Position numbers and translations under genes: made by a program. The notes under the pieces were generated by a model, which was not told where the DNA came from, searched no databases, and saw nothing but the letters and a program-made list of their open reading frames with translations. Positions 1-5,686 of a stretch of 15,323 nt of DNA are shown here, one piece after another. The stretch covers positions 1 to 15,323 of the forward strand of contig DASVSC010000019.1 in assembly GCA_036388295.1 (NCBI GenBank), read 5' to 3'. Every line of letters starts with the position of its first letter. Position 1 is the first letter of the stretch. The stretch comes from RYN-431 sp036388295. Lineage in GTDB: Bacteria > Planctomycetota > Phycisphaerae > Tepidisphaerales > Tepidisphaeraceae.

Positions 1-1
1 C

Positions 2-334
2 GCCAACAATCGCGAGGTCTTGGGCCAGAGATCGATACGCAACGGAAAACCAAACGGCGACGCCTATCAGCAGTTCATCGCTGAAGCTGAAGAGGTTTTT
101 AAGCATGATGCTACCGCTTTGAGGGTGGTGGAGGCGTTGAAGAGTCTGGATGCGTGCGACCTGCGACCACCGAACCAGGGGATCATCATCGCGATCTGCC
201 AGCAATCGGGCTGTTCCCGGAACTTAGTCATCAACTTCCTTAAGCAACTGCGTCTGCGAAGGGATGCTTTCACGGTACTAGAGGACGGGCGGATTTATCC
301 AGTGGTCGGGGGAGTACGGACCGAGCAGGAATAG
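2..334 (+). CDS. C-terminal part of an unrecognised protein, possible helix-turn-helix
   Basis: The frame is open to the left edge of the window, so 110 residues of what is probably a longer protein are visible. A TTG at position 20 could start it, but no Shine-Dalgarno sequence sits before that codon and the frame continues upstream, so I treat it as partial. The stretch PPNQGIIIAICQQSGCSRNL followed by VINFLKQLRL has the spacing of a helix-turn-helix (helix, short turn with Gly, recognition-like helix), and a beta-hairpin-like end (FTVLEDGRIYPV) would suit a winged helix. That suggests DNA binding, which is inference only. A small terminase subunit is one possible identity, but it would lie nearly 3 kb from the large subunit. 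No terminator is evident after the stop codon. Confidence 0.6.
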   Translation, partial: ANNREVLGQRSIRNGKPNGDAYQQFIAEAEEVFKHDATALRVVEALKSLDACDLRPPNQGIIIAICQQSGCSRNLVINFLKQLRLRRDAFTVLEDGRIYPVVGGVRTEQE

Positions 335-467
335 TCTAGCTTAGCAAGCAACGTATATAAACCGCAGACAGTTCGTGCAAACTTACTTGTGTCGGGAATA
401 ACGAAGAGCGTAATGCACTCCTCGCCTGATGCAGAATACGTGGATCCACTGATTACTTAGGCATAGA

Positions 468-507
468 CCCGCACCCGGTTGATCTCCCACGGTCGCCGGC
501 GTGTGGG
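468..507 (+). promoter_or_regulatory. Stem-loop in the leader of the 528 gene
   Basis: Bases 468-478 (CCCGCACCCGG) pair with 496-507 (CCGGCGTGTGGG). This gives 11 pairs, one of them G-T, with a single bulged C at 500 and a 17-base loop. The structure ends nine bases before the AAGGAG ribosome binding site at 516-521. No T-run follows, so it is not a standard terminator. A leader element, protein operator or mRNA-stabilising hairpin are all possible. Confidence 0.4.
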
Positions 508-527
508 CACTTTATAAGGAGACAGTG

Positions 528-920
528 ATGGAATTGGTAAATCTTAAAAAAGGCGATCGAGTCGGTATATATAATTGTGGCACAACCCCCAGCACAATCA
601 TCGGACGTGTAACGGCAGCCGGACCGAAGCAAGTCAACATTCAAACCGGAGACGTGCATTCAAGCTTTGACATTCATACAGGCAAGTGCAAGGGCCATGA
701 ACATCTGATCTTGGTGGACTACAGAGACACCGCAGAATACAAGTTGCGGCAGGAACAGGAAAAGGCGGCACAGCAAGCTCACGAAGAAGCGCTCTCACAA
801 GCAGCAGCCCTTCACGCAACATGGCAGCGTGAACTTGTGGTAAAGATTCGAGAGAGTGCGACAGTTGAGGAGGCTCTGGGCATGTTCCAAAAAGCAACTC
901 GGAGTCGCGAATTTGACTAA
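528..920 (+). CDS. Small protein with beta-rich N-terminus and coiled-coil C-terminus, function unknown
   Basis: The product is 130 residues. I chose the ATG at 528 over an upstream in-frame GTG at 501 because AAGGAG at 516-521 lies six bases before it. The N-terminal half (LKKGDRVGIYN, then IIGRVTAAGPKQVNIQTG) alternates short beta strands and glycine turns, as in SH3- or KOW-like small barrels. From about residue 66 the protein turns into a charged Ala/Glu/Gln-rich helix (LRQEQEKAAQQAHEEALSQA) likely to form a coiled coil. Two cysteines are present, but no paired CxxC motif. It sits in the lower-GC left part, with a strong ribosome site and its own hairpin after the stop. A small phage nucleic-acid-binding or regulatory protein is plausible, but I do not recognise a family. 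Confidence 0.75.
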   Translation: MELVNLKKGDRVGIYNCGTTPSTIIGRVTAAGPKQVNIQTGDVHSSFDIHTGKCKGHEHLILVDYRDTAEYKLRQEQEKAAQQAHEEALSQAAALHATWQRELVVKIRESATVEEALGMFQKATRSREFD

Positions 921-942
921 CTACGATTCTCTGTAACGACGT

Positions 943-977
943 CCAGTGGCCGGGCCTTCAATAAGCTCGGCCACCGG
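943..977 (+). terminator. Hairpin after the 528 gene, possible terminator
   Basis: GTGGCCGGGC (946-955) pairs with GCTCGGCCAC (965-974), ten pairs including one G-T, around a nine-base loop. Two further C-G pairs can form beyond one mismatch. It begins 22 bases after the stop of the plus-strand gene. The downstream side has no clear T-run, so termination would be inefficient or factor-dependent. Confidence 0.45.
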
Positions 978-1091
978 CGTATTAGGGAAGATGACCGAAA
1001 CTCATGAGGAGGGGTAGGCAACGGGTACCAACGGCGGAATCAAGTTTGCAGCAAGATAGCGGGGAAGAGAAGAGTGCACCGAGAGCGAGGT

Positions 1092-1145
1092 ATGTTTGTT
1101 GGTCCCCCTTATCGAGAAGGACATGTCCACGTCACAGGGAACAGT
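1092..1145 (+). repeat. 54-base direct repeat, copy 1, with nested dyads
   Basis: This stretch matches 2417-2470 without gaps at 44 of 54 positions. The central 30 bases (1101-1130) match at 29 of 30. Inside the core is the perfect palindrome GGACATGTCC (1119-1128). Overlapping it is a longer dyad with arms GTCC and GGAC around CCCTTATCGAGAA. The two dyads share GGAC, so only one can form at a time. Strong conservation of the core against looser flanks suggests a protein binding site or the end of a mobile or dispersed repeat. Confidence 0.8.
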
Positions 1146-1170
1146 ACAATTGCAGGAAGGGCAAAACAAA

Positions 1171-1205
1171 AGCGGGGGTTGAGGCAAAGAATCTCAACCC
1201 CCGCT
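1171..1205 (-). terminator. Rho-independent terminator of the minus-strand gene
   Basis: AGCGGGGGTTGAG (1171-1183) and CTCAACCCCCGCT (1193-1205) form a perfect 13-pair GC-rich stem with a nine-base loop. Read on the minus strand the stem is followed by TTTGTTTTG, a proper U-tract, whereas on the plus strand it is followed by ATACTTCC. It starts 28 bases beyond the stop of the 1233..1490 minus-strand gene, which is strong support that this gene is real. Confidence 0.88.
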
Positions 1206-1232
1206 ATACTTCCGGTCGCGTTCTGTAGCATG

Positions 1233-1490
1233 TTAGATGCTGGTTCCCCTGCCAGACCCTGGAAATCCTGGTGGCATGAACCTCGATTGGTTCGTGACGT
1301 TCCAGATCACTTCCACGCCGCGACCGTAGTGGCCCAGCACCTTGTACGCTGCATAGGCAGGGGCCTGCTTGACGACCTGTACGACTGCCGCCGTGTTGAA
1401 GACGGCCCTTGCCGCGTCGAACGAAACTGAAGCCCATGACGCACAGACCTGCCGGCCTTCGAGTTGCTCGACGAAAATCTTCTGAGACAT
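1233..1490 (-). CDS. Small basic protein of unknown function
   Basis: The product is 85 residues on the minus strand. The ATG (complement of 1488-1490) is preceded by AAGGAG with six bases of spacing, and a strong intrinsic terminator follows 28 bases after the stop, so this is a well-bounded single-gene transcript. Near the start it reads MSQKIFVEQLEGRQVCASW. An LEGR-like motif resembles the N-terminal LExR motif seen in many planctomycete exported proteins, but no signal-peptide hydrophobic segment follows, so this may be chance. The middle (AARAVFNTAAVVQVVKQAP) is amphipathic and Ala/Val-rich; the end is Gly/Pro-rich. It is divergent from the XRE-type regulator with a 134-base gap, so the regulator could control it. 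No family is recognised. Confidence 0.78.
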   Translation of the reverse strand: MSQKIFVEQLEGRQVCASWASVSFDAARAVFNTAAVVQVVKQAPAYAAYKVLGHYGRGVEVIWNVTNQSRFMPPGFPGSGRGTSI

Positions 1491-1624
1491 GACGAACTCC
1501 TTGGTTCGCAGGATCGTCTGAAGCCGAAGTGGCTATCGCAACCGACCCACCTGTCGCGATGTAAAGACATTAGCAGGATTCTCGGCACCCACTGCCCCAT
1601 CCCCGCCCTAACCATGCACCATCT
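1491..1624. promoter_or_regulatory. Divergent intergenic region between small gene and regulator
   Basis: These 134 bases separate two divergently read genes, so at least the minus-strand promoter should lie here. I see no convincing -35/-10 pair for either strand. A TATACT hexamer that could serve as a -10 box for the plus-strand gene lies just beyond, at 1633-1638. The layout (regulator divergent from a small gene) is typical of phage switch regions. Confidence 0.4.
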
Positions 1625-2323
1625 ATGCACGCTATACTTGAATGCGTGAACCCTTATAAAGGTGCGAAGGTCTACGTTGCTGCCGACGCCTTCAAGGCGA
1701 TGCGGGAGAAGGCGCGTCTCACTCAAGGGCAGCTTGCGATCAGGATCAATGCCGGTCGAAACACCATCGGAAGGTGGGAGAAGACAAACGCGTCTGTCTA
1801 CTACCAACTCTTGAAAGATGTGGCTGAACGGATTTTCAAATGTGATGTCGATCTGCTGATAGCGTCGGATCAACCTGCCCAAAAGTCGCAATCGGTCCCG
1901 TCTCCTCAGCAAGTATATTGGGGTCCAGTTGTGGACCGGCCACCGGGACTCTGGATAGAGTCTGACGGCTTGTTCGTTGATTGGCCGGATGTGAAGGAGG
2001 AAGTTGAGAGAAAGCTCTTAAACCAGTGTGCCAACTGGGTGCCTGGTGGAAGCATTGTTGAACTTAGGGAGCTAGAAGGCGTTAAGAACTGGATAATGCG
2101 GATTGTCAGCACTGATGGTGCCGAGATCGGCAATGTCTATTTTGGGCTTCATCCGCGTCGGGAGTGGACGTGGTGTGGACTCGTCTGGGTAGGGCCAGTT
2201 CATAAGGGCGATACAGGGCGGATCTGGCGGACTTTCGCCCGTTACTCTGATGGAACCTATCGCATCTTAGATCGGGCCGAAGAAAGGCGGTTGCTAAAGC
2301 AATTCGAATCTAGCTCCTCTTAA
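1625..2323 (+). CDS. XRE-type helix-turn-helix transcriptional regulator with an unrecognised C-terminal domain
   Basis: The product is 232 residues from the ATG at 1625. An in-frame GTG at 1646 would give 225 residues and may be the true start, because TATACT at 1633-1638 could be a -10 box with transcription beginning near that GTG. Neither start has a ribosome binding site. About residues 23-60 form an XRE-like (Cro/CI) helix-turn-helix: FKAMREKARLTQGQLAIRI, then a second helix ending in NTIGRWEK, with the LTQ...LA and T-I-x-R-W-E signatures of the family. The C-terminal 140 residues are rich in Trp (for example WTWCGLVWVG) and are not a peptidase S24 domain as in CI/LexA, since no Ser-Lys pair context is seen. 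It is probably a DNA-binding repressor or activator of the adjacent divergent gene or of phage promoters. It lies inside the pair of direct repeats. Confidence 0.82.
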   Translation: MHAILECVNPYKGAKVYVAADAFKAMREKARLTQGQLAIRINAGRNTIGRWEKTNASVYYQLLKDVAERIFKCDVDLLIASDQPAQKSQSVPSPQQVYWGPVVDRPPGLWIESDGLFVDWPDVKEEVERKLLNQCANWVPGGSIVELRELEGVKNWIMRIVSTDGAEIGNVYFGLHPRREWTWCGLVWVGPVHKGDTGRIWRTFARYSDGTYRILDRAEERRLLKQFESSSS

Positions 2324-2416
2324 TCTAGAGCAAATACGGACCAAACCTATCTGCGGGTCCACATGGCGAATACGTCGAGCAGAGTTCATTTGGAAGTTAT
2401 GCCCTCCTGGTTAATG

Positions 2417-2470
2417 ATGAACGTGGGTCCCCCTTATCGAGAGGGACATGTCCACCGCGTAGAGAACAGT
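2417..2470 (+). repeat. 54-base direct repeat, copy 2, with nested dyads
   Basis: This is the second copy of the element at 1092-1145, in the same orientation and 1325 bases away. The 30-base core is 2426-2455. Here the longer dyad is stronger: GTCCC at 2427-2431 pairs with GGGAC at 2443-2447 and inner pairs are possible. The palindrome GGACATGTCC is at 2444-2453. It lies about 85 bases before the HEPN-like gene and after the regulator, in a 231-base gap that shows no other clear feature apart from a weak TAGCAT hexamer at 2541-2546. Confidence 0.8.
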
Positions 2471-2554
2471 GAAGATTTTCGGGGCCGTTAGCAAGCAAGC
2501 GGGAAATATTCGACGCCGTGAAAAGATTGTGCCACCGCTATAGCATTCGTGGTT

Positions 2555-3154
2555 ATGAGCAACGATGACATAAAGCCGGTGATAGATAACATGCTTCGAC
2601 TGATGGGCGGTGCCGAAAAAGCGTTCAAAGAGTTCGACGCCGAACATGCGCAAATCAATGAGCGTTGGGAGCAAAACACTGAAATAATCGGAAGAATACT
2701 TCGGGCACACTTGTTTGTTGAACACTATCTGACTGCATATCTTCAGGCGAAAAACCCACAGCTTGGCTCACTTGATGCTGCACGTGTTACGTTTTCGCAG
2801 AAGATCGCACTGCTTGAAAACGCCTCGATTGTCATAACCGAGTTGATCCCCGGCATCCGAAAGCTCAATGCAGTCCGAAACCGCATTGCGCATACTTTAA
2901 AGCCCTCTGTAGATGCAGACGATGCAAACGTCTTTCGTCAGGCTCAACTGTTCCAAGCGATGCGGAAGGAAGGTGCCAAACGGTTTCCACGACCATTGGC
3001 TGTCGAACCACTAGAACTTTTGGAGGAATTCGCGAAATACGTCGGGCTGACGCTGCAAGCAGATGTTTCCGAGACAGGGCGTGCTATGAGAGAAGCATTT
3101 AAACAGGCGAGCGACGAGTTTCAGGAACGGGTTGCAAGACAAACTCCACAGTGA
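2555..3154 (+). CDS. HEPN-like domain protein
   Basis: The product is 199 residues from the ATG at 2555; a GTG two codons upstream is possible. No ribosome binding site precedes either. The protein is predicted mostly helical. Two segments look like the HEPN fold: RAHLFVEHYLTAYL at about 50-63 and LNAVRNRIAH at about 104-113. The latter carries R108-N109-x3-H113, the R-N-x3-H form of the Rx4-6H motif that forms the RNase active site in many HEPN toxins and CRISPR effectors. Known HEPN proteins are often RNases in toxin-antitoxin, abortive infection or other conflict systems, but some are only RNA-binding or structural. It sits 29 bases before the terminase gene, the place usually held by the small terminase subunit, which it does not resemble. 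Base composition is lower in GC than the genes to its right. The function is inferred from the motif alone. Confidence 0.7.
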   Translation: MSNDDIKPVIDNMLRLMGGAEKAFKEFDAEHAQINERWEQNTEIIGRILRAHLFVEHYLTAYLQAKNPQLGSLDAARVTFSQKIALLENASIVITELIPGIRKLNAVRNRIAHTLKPSVDADDANVFRQAQLFQAMRKEGAKRFPRPLAVEPLELLEEFAKYVGLTLQADVSETGRAMREAFKQASDEFQERVARQTPQ

Positions 3155-3167
3155 GCACTGTCAGTGC
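3155..3167. promoter_or_regulatory. 13-base palindrome before the terminase gene, possible operator
   Basis: GCACTG, a central T and CAGTGC form a perfect inverted repeat. It starts immediately after the stop codon of the HEPN-like gene and ends 16 bases before the GTG of the terminase. The position suits an operator for the late operon. The arms are only six bases, so chance is not excluded. Confidence 0.4.
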
Positions 3168-3183
3168 CGTGTAAATATACGCG

Positions 3184-5250
3184 GTGGCCAAGACCCAGAA
3201 AGAACGCTCCGAGCAAGTCGCCAAAATCCTCGCCAAGAAGAGGAAAGCGGCCCGTGACATCGGCAAGCTCCCAGCAGTCGCAGACCCAGAACGCCGCGAA
3301 TCCTGCCGGCTCGATCTCCGTAAGTTCTGCGAGAGATATCAGCCTGGAATCTTCAGCCTCGCGTGGTCGCCCGATCACCTCGTCGTCATCGCCACCATTC
3401 AACGGGTCATCCTGCAAGGTGGGATGCATGCCTTGGCCATGCCACGCGGCTCGGGGAAATCCAAACTCTCTGATGCAGCGGCGGTATGGGCTGCTCTTTA
3501 CGGCCACCGATCATTCATCGTTCTGATCGGGGCTAACGAGAAGATGGCCAAGAAACGCATCGAAGCCTTCAAAGACACGATCCTAAACAATGCCTTGGTG
3601 AAGGCAGATTTCCCGGAGGTCTGCTATCCAGTCGCGAAGCTCGAACGTTCCAGCAACAAAGCGAAGCAGCAAACGCAGGAAGGCCGTTACACGCAGATCG
3701 AATGGCGTGACAAGGAAGTCACCTTGCCAACGATCAAGGATAGTAAAGCATCCGGCACGATAGCAATGGCCCTAGGTATTACCGCGAACATTCGCGGCCA
3801 ACAGATTCAGGTGGCCGGTGTGTCCCGTCGCCCTGATCTGGTGTTCGTTGATGATCCCCAGGACCGCAAGTCAGCCAAAAACCCGGCGCAGGTCGAGCAC
3901 AGATTGGAAATCCTAAACGGCGACGTTCTTGGCCTTGCGGGGCCTGACTCAAGTATCGCAGCATTTTGCCCGTGTACGGTTATCCAAAAAGATGACTTAG
4001 CGGACCGTCTATTAGATCGGGAAAAATGTCCGGCGTGGCAAGGTCAGCGGATCAAGCTGATGCGTTCGATGCCGACAAACACGAAGCTCTGGGACGACTA
4101 CAGTGACCTTTGGGGTGATAGCCTACGCACGACCGGGAACATCCAAGCAGCCACCGACTTCTATGTCGCTCACAGGGCCGAGATGGACGAAGGTGCGGAC
4201 CCTGCCTGGCCAGAACGGTTCCGTTCGCATGAGGTGTCCGCCGTTCAATACGCGATGGATTGGATTCTGGAGAAAGGCGAGGCTTCATTCCATGCGGAGA
4301 TGCAGAACGAGCCGTACATCGCTCAAGCAGATGGAAAGGTTGATCTGAAGGCCGAGGAGATGTTCGCCAAAGTCACGACGAACAAGAAGCTCGTGCGAGG
4401 CATTGTCCCAGAAGGCACCACTCACCTGACCTGCTACGTGGACGTTCAGAAGGACGTCTTGTTCTATGTCGTCCTCGCTACGCAGACTGACAACAAGAAC
4501 GAGATCATCGGGGCACACGTTGCCGAATATGGAGCCTACCCCGATCAGAAGAGAGCCTACTACACGCTCTCTGACGTGAAGCGTGGGAAGTTCTCACTCT
4601 CGAAGATGTATCCCAACCTCGGTGAAGAGGATCGGATCGTCCGTAGTCTGCAGGACTTGACGGATGGACTGTGTGAGAAGCGGTGGGCGATGGAAGACGG
4701 CGGCGATTTGATGCCTCTGTCTCGGGTCATCGTGGACTCGTCCAACTGGACGAACATCATCAAGAAGACGCTCCGTAACTCGAAGTATTCAGCGATACTT
4801 CTGGCGGCTAAGGGCTGGGGTAACGATAAGAACTTCAGCACGGCGATGGATGATTGGCCGATAAAGCCGGGCATCCGTCGCGGCTCGAACTGGCGGCTCG
4901 ATGTTCCTGACCGCCACATCCTTATCGGCACCAATAACTGGAAGACCTTCGTCGCCGCCCGGATTAGCACGGCACAGGGCCTTCGTGGCTCCCTGACCTT
5001 CCATCAAGCGACTGAAGCCCAGCACAAGATGTTCTTCGATCACATTGCGGCGGAATGGGGTCAGCCCCGCGACTGCAGCGGTCGCATCGTGACGATTTGG
5101 ACAGCTCGCCCCAACCTCGACAATCACCTGTGGGACTGCCTTGTCGGCTCATTCGTGGCCGCTTCTGAACAGGGTGCATTAGGTGTCGGCCATGCACCTG
5201 AGAAGAAGAAAAAGAAACGCCCGGTTCCGGCAGTCGAAGTGACGTGGTGA
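3184..5250 (+). CDS. Phage terminase large subunit (lambda GpA-like)
   Basis: The product is 688 residues: the DNA-packaging motor ATPase and nuclease that cuts the phage concatemer and pumps DNA through the portal. The ATPase Walker A is at 85-93 (AMPRGSGKS), Walker B at 217-224 (PDLVFVDD, with the second Asp in the place of the catalytic acid), and a coupling-type segment is near 258-264. The RNase H-like nuclease domain follows with candidate metal ligands D420 (CYVDVQKD), D518 (RVIVDSSNW) and D651 (NHLWDCLVG), the pattern of the GpA family. The length is close to lambda gpA (641). The GTG at 3184 is the most upstream start, since an in-frame TAA lies at 3172-3174; it has no clear ribosome site. 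The C-terminus is very basic (EKKKKKRP). It is the first gene of the late cluster. No recognisable small subunit lies next to it. Confidence 0.93.
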   Translation: MAKTQKERSEQVAKILAKKRKAARDIGKLPAVADPERRESCRLDLRKFCERYQPGIFSLAWSPDHLVVIATIQRVILQGGMHALAMPRGSGKSKLSDAAAVWAALYGHRSFIVLIGANEKMAKKRIEAFKDTILNNALVKADFPEVCYPVAKLERSSNKAKQQTQEGRYTQIEWRDKEVTLPTIKDSKASGTIAMALGITANIRGQQIQVAGVSRRPDLVFVDDPQDRKSAKNPAQVEHRLEILNGDVLGLAGPDSSIAAFCPCTVIQKDDLADRLLDREKCPAWQGQRIKLMRSMPTNTKLWDDYSDLWGDSLRTTGNIQAATDFYVAHRAEMDEGADPAWPERFRSHEVSAVQYAMDWILEKGEASFHAEMQNEPYIAQADGKVDLKAEEMFAKVTTNKKLVRGIVPEGTTHLTCYVDVQKDVLFYVVLATQTDNKNEIIGAHVAEYGAYPDQKRAYYTLSDVKRGKFSLSKMYPNLGEEDRIVRSLQDLTDGLCEKRWAMEDGGDLMPLSRVIVDSSNWTNIIKKTLRNSKYSAILLAAKGWGNDKNFSTAMDDWPIKPGIRRGSNWRLDVPDRHILIGTNNWKTFVAARISTAQGLRGSLTFHQATEAQHKMFFDHIAAEWGQPRDCSGRIVTIWTARPNLDNHLWDCLVGSFVAASEQGALGVGHAPEKKKKKRPVPAVEVTW

Positions 5251-5272
5251 CTTTAGATCAAAACTATCAGGC

Positions 5273-5479
5273 ATGGCAAAAAAGTCTGAGACCAAGAACG
5301 AAGCCCAGCCCATCACCTGCATTGCCTGCGGAGTGGGTCAGCTCCAACGTCAAGGCGAATTGCCACCGACCGAGTACGCCGGACAGCTCCCAGACGGCAA
5401 GTCCTACAACACCGTTCACCGAATCCATTACCGGTGCAGCGAGTGTCAGCACCCTCGGATCATCTTGGAGTACCGCTGA
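5273..5479 (+). CDS. Small zinc-ribbon protein
   Basis: The product is 68 residues. It has two CxxC knuckles, C16-x2-C19 (ITCIACG) and C55-x2-C58 (YRCSECQH), separated by 35 residues, the layout of a zinc ribbon. The first 12 residues are charged and probably disordered. The ATG at 5273 lies 22 bases after the terminase stop and has only a weak CAGG before it. The stop overlaps the start of the next gene (TGATG at 5477-5481), so the two are probably translationally coupled. Zinc ribbons commonly bind nucleic acid or protein. In this place between terminase and gpW it may assist packaging, which is inference. Confidence 0.82.
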   Translation: MAKKSETKNEAQPITCIACGVGQLQRQGELPPTEYAGQLPDGKSYNTVHRIHYRCSECQHPRIILEYR

Positions 5480-5670
5480 TGACAAGCAAACAGTTTCATC
5501 GACGGGCGGCTGAGGCCCTGAAAGCCGTCCTGCTACAGAACATTGGGGTCAAGCAGGTGGTCGTTGAAGGCCAGACGATCCAGTTCGACAACCGGGACGC
5601 TCTGCTAGAGCAACTGGAATATCACCAGAGACTTGCCCGCCCCCGCAAACCTCTCTTTATCAGCATCTAA
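5479..5670 (+). CDS. gpW-like head-tail joining protein
   Basis: The product is 63 residues. The ATG at 5479 is chosen over upstream in-frame starts because it gives a TGATG overlap with the preceding gene and has GGAG at 5467-5470 eight bases upstream. Two helices flank a beta hairpin: an N-terminal helix (RRAAEALKAVLLQN), a hairpin (VKQVVVEGQTIQFDN) and a second helix (ALLEQLEYHQRL). This is the lambda gpW plan, including the GQTIQF hairpin similar to the GRRVEF of gpW, and the length is near the 68 residues of gpW. Its place between terminase and portal is the same as in lambda. gpW-type proteins plug the portal after packaging and form the platform for connector and tail attachment. Confidence 0.75.
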   Translation: MTSKQFHRRAAEALKAVLLQNIGVKQVVVEGQTIQFDNRDALLEQLEYHQRLARPRKPLFISI

Positions 5671-5686
5671 CCGGGCGGGAGCAGAC

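Larger units (their letters stand above)
921..1232. other. 312-base region without a gene: hairpin, repeat copy and minus-strand terminator
   Basis: Between two convergent genes this stretch holds a hairpin at 943-977, a copy of the 54-base repeat at 1092-1145 and a strong terminator for the minus-strand gene at 1171-1205. Short open frames on both strands cross it, but they have no ribosome site and run through the repeat and the terminator stem, so I do not call them genes. Confidence 0.6.

Noticed and set aside
351..358. TATATAA as a promoter -10 box
   Set aside because: There is no acceptable -35 hexamer at a suitable distance and no nearby gene start, so AT-richness alone is not enough.
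1002..1430. Short open frames on both strands between the 528 gene and the minus-strand gene
   Set aside because: They cross the direct repeat and the terminator stem and have no ribosome sites.
1307..1912. 201-codon open frame on the minus strand
   Set aside because: It overlaps the small minus-strand gene in another frame and is antisense to the XRE-type regulator; the composition is Arg/Ser-rich and there is no ribosome site.
2411..2725. 104-codon minus-strand frame ending in a DMSLSIRGTHVHH-type peptide
   Set aside because: It spans repeat copy 2 and the start of the HEPN-like gene. The similarity to the minus-strand frame at copy 1 comes from the repeat itself.
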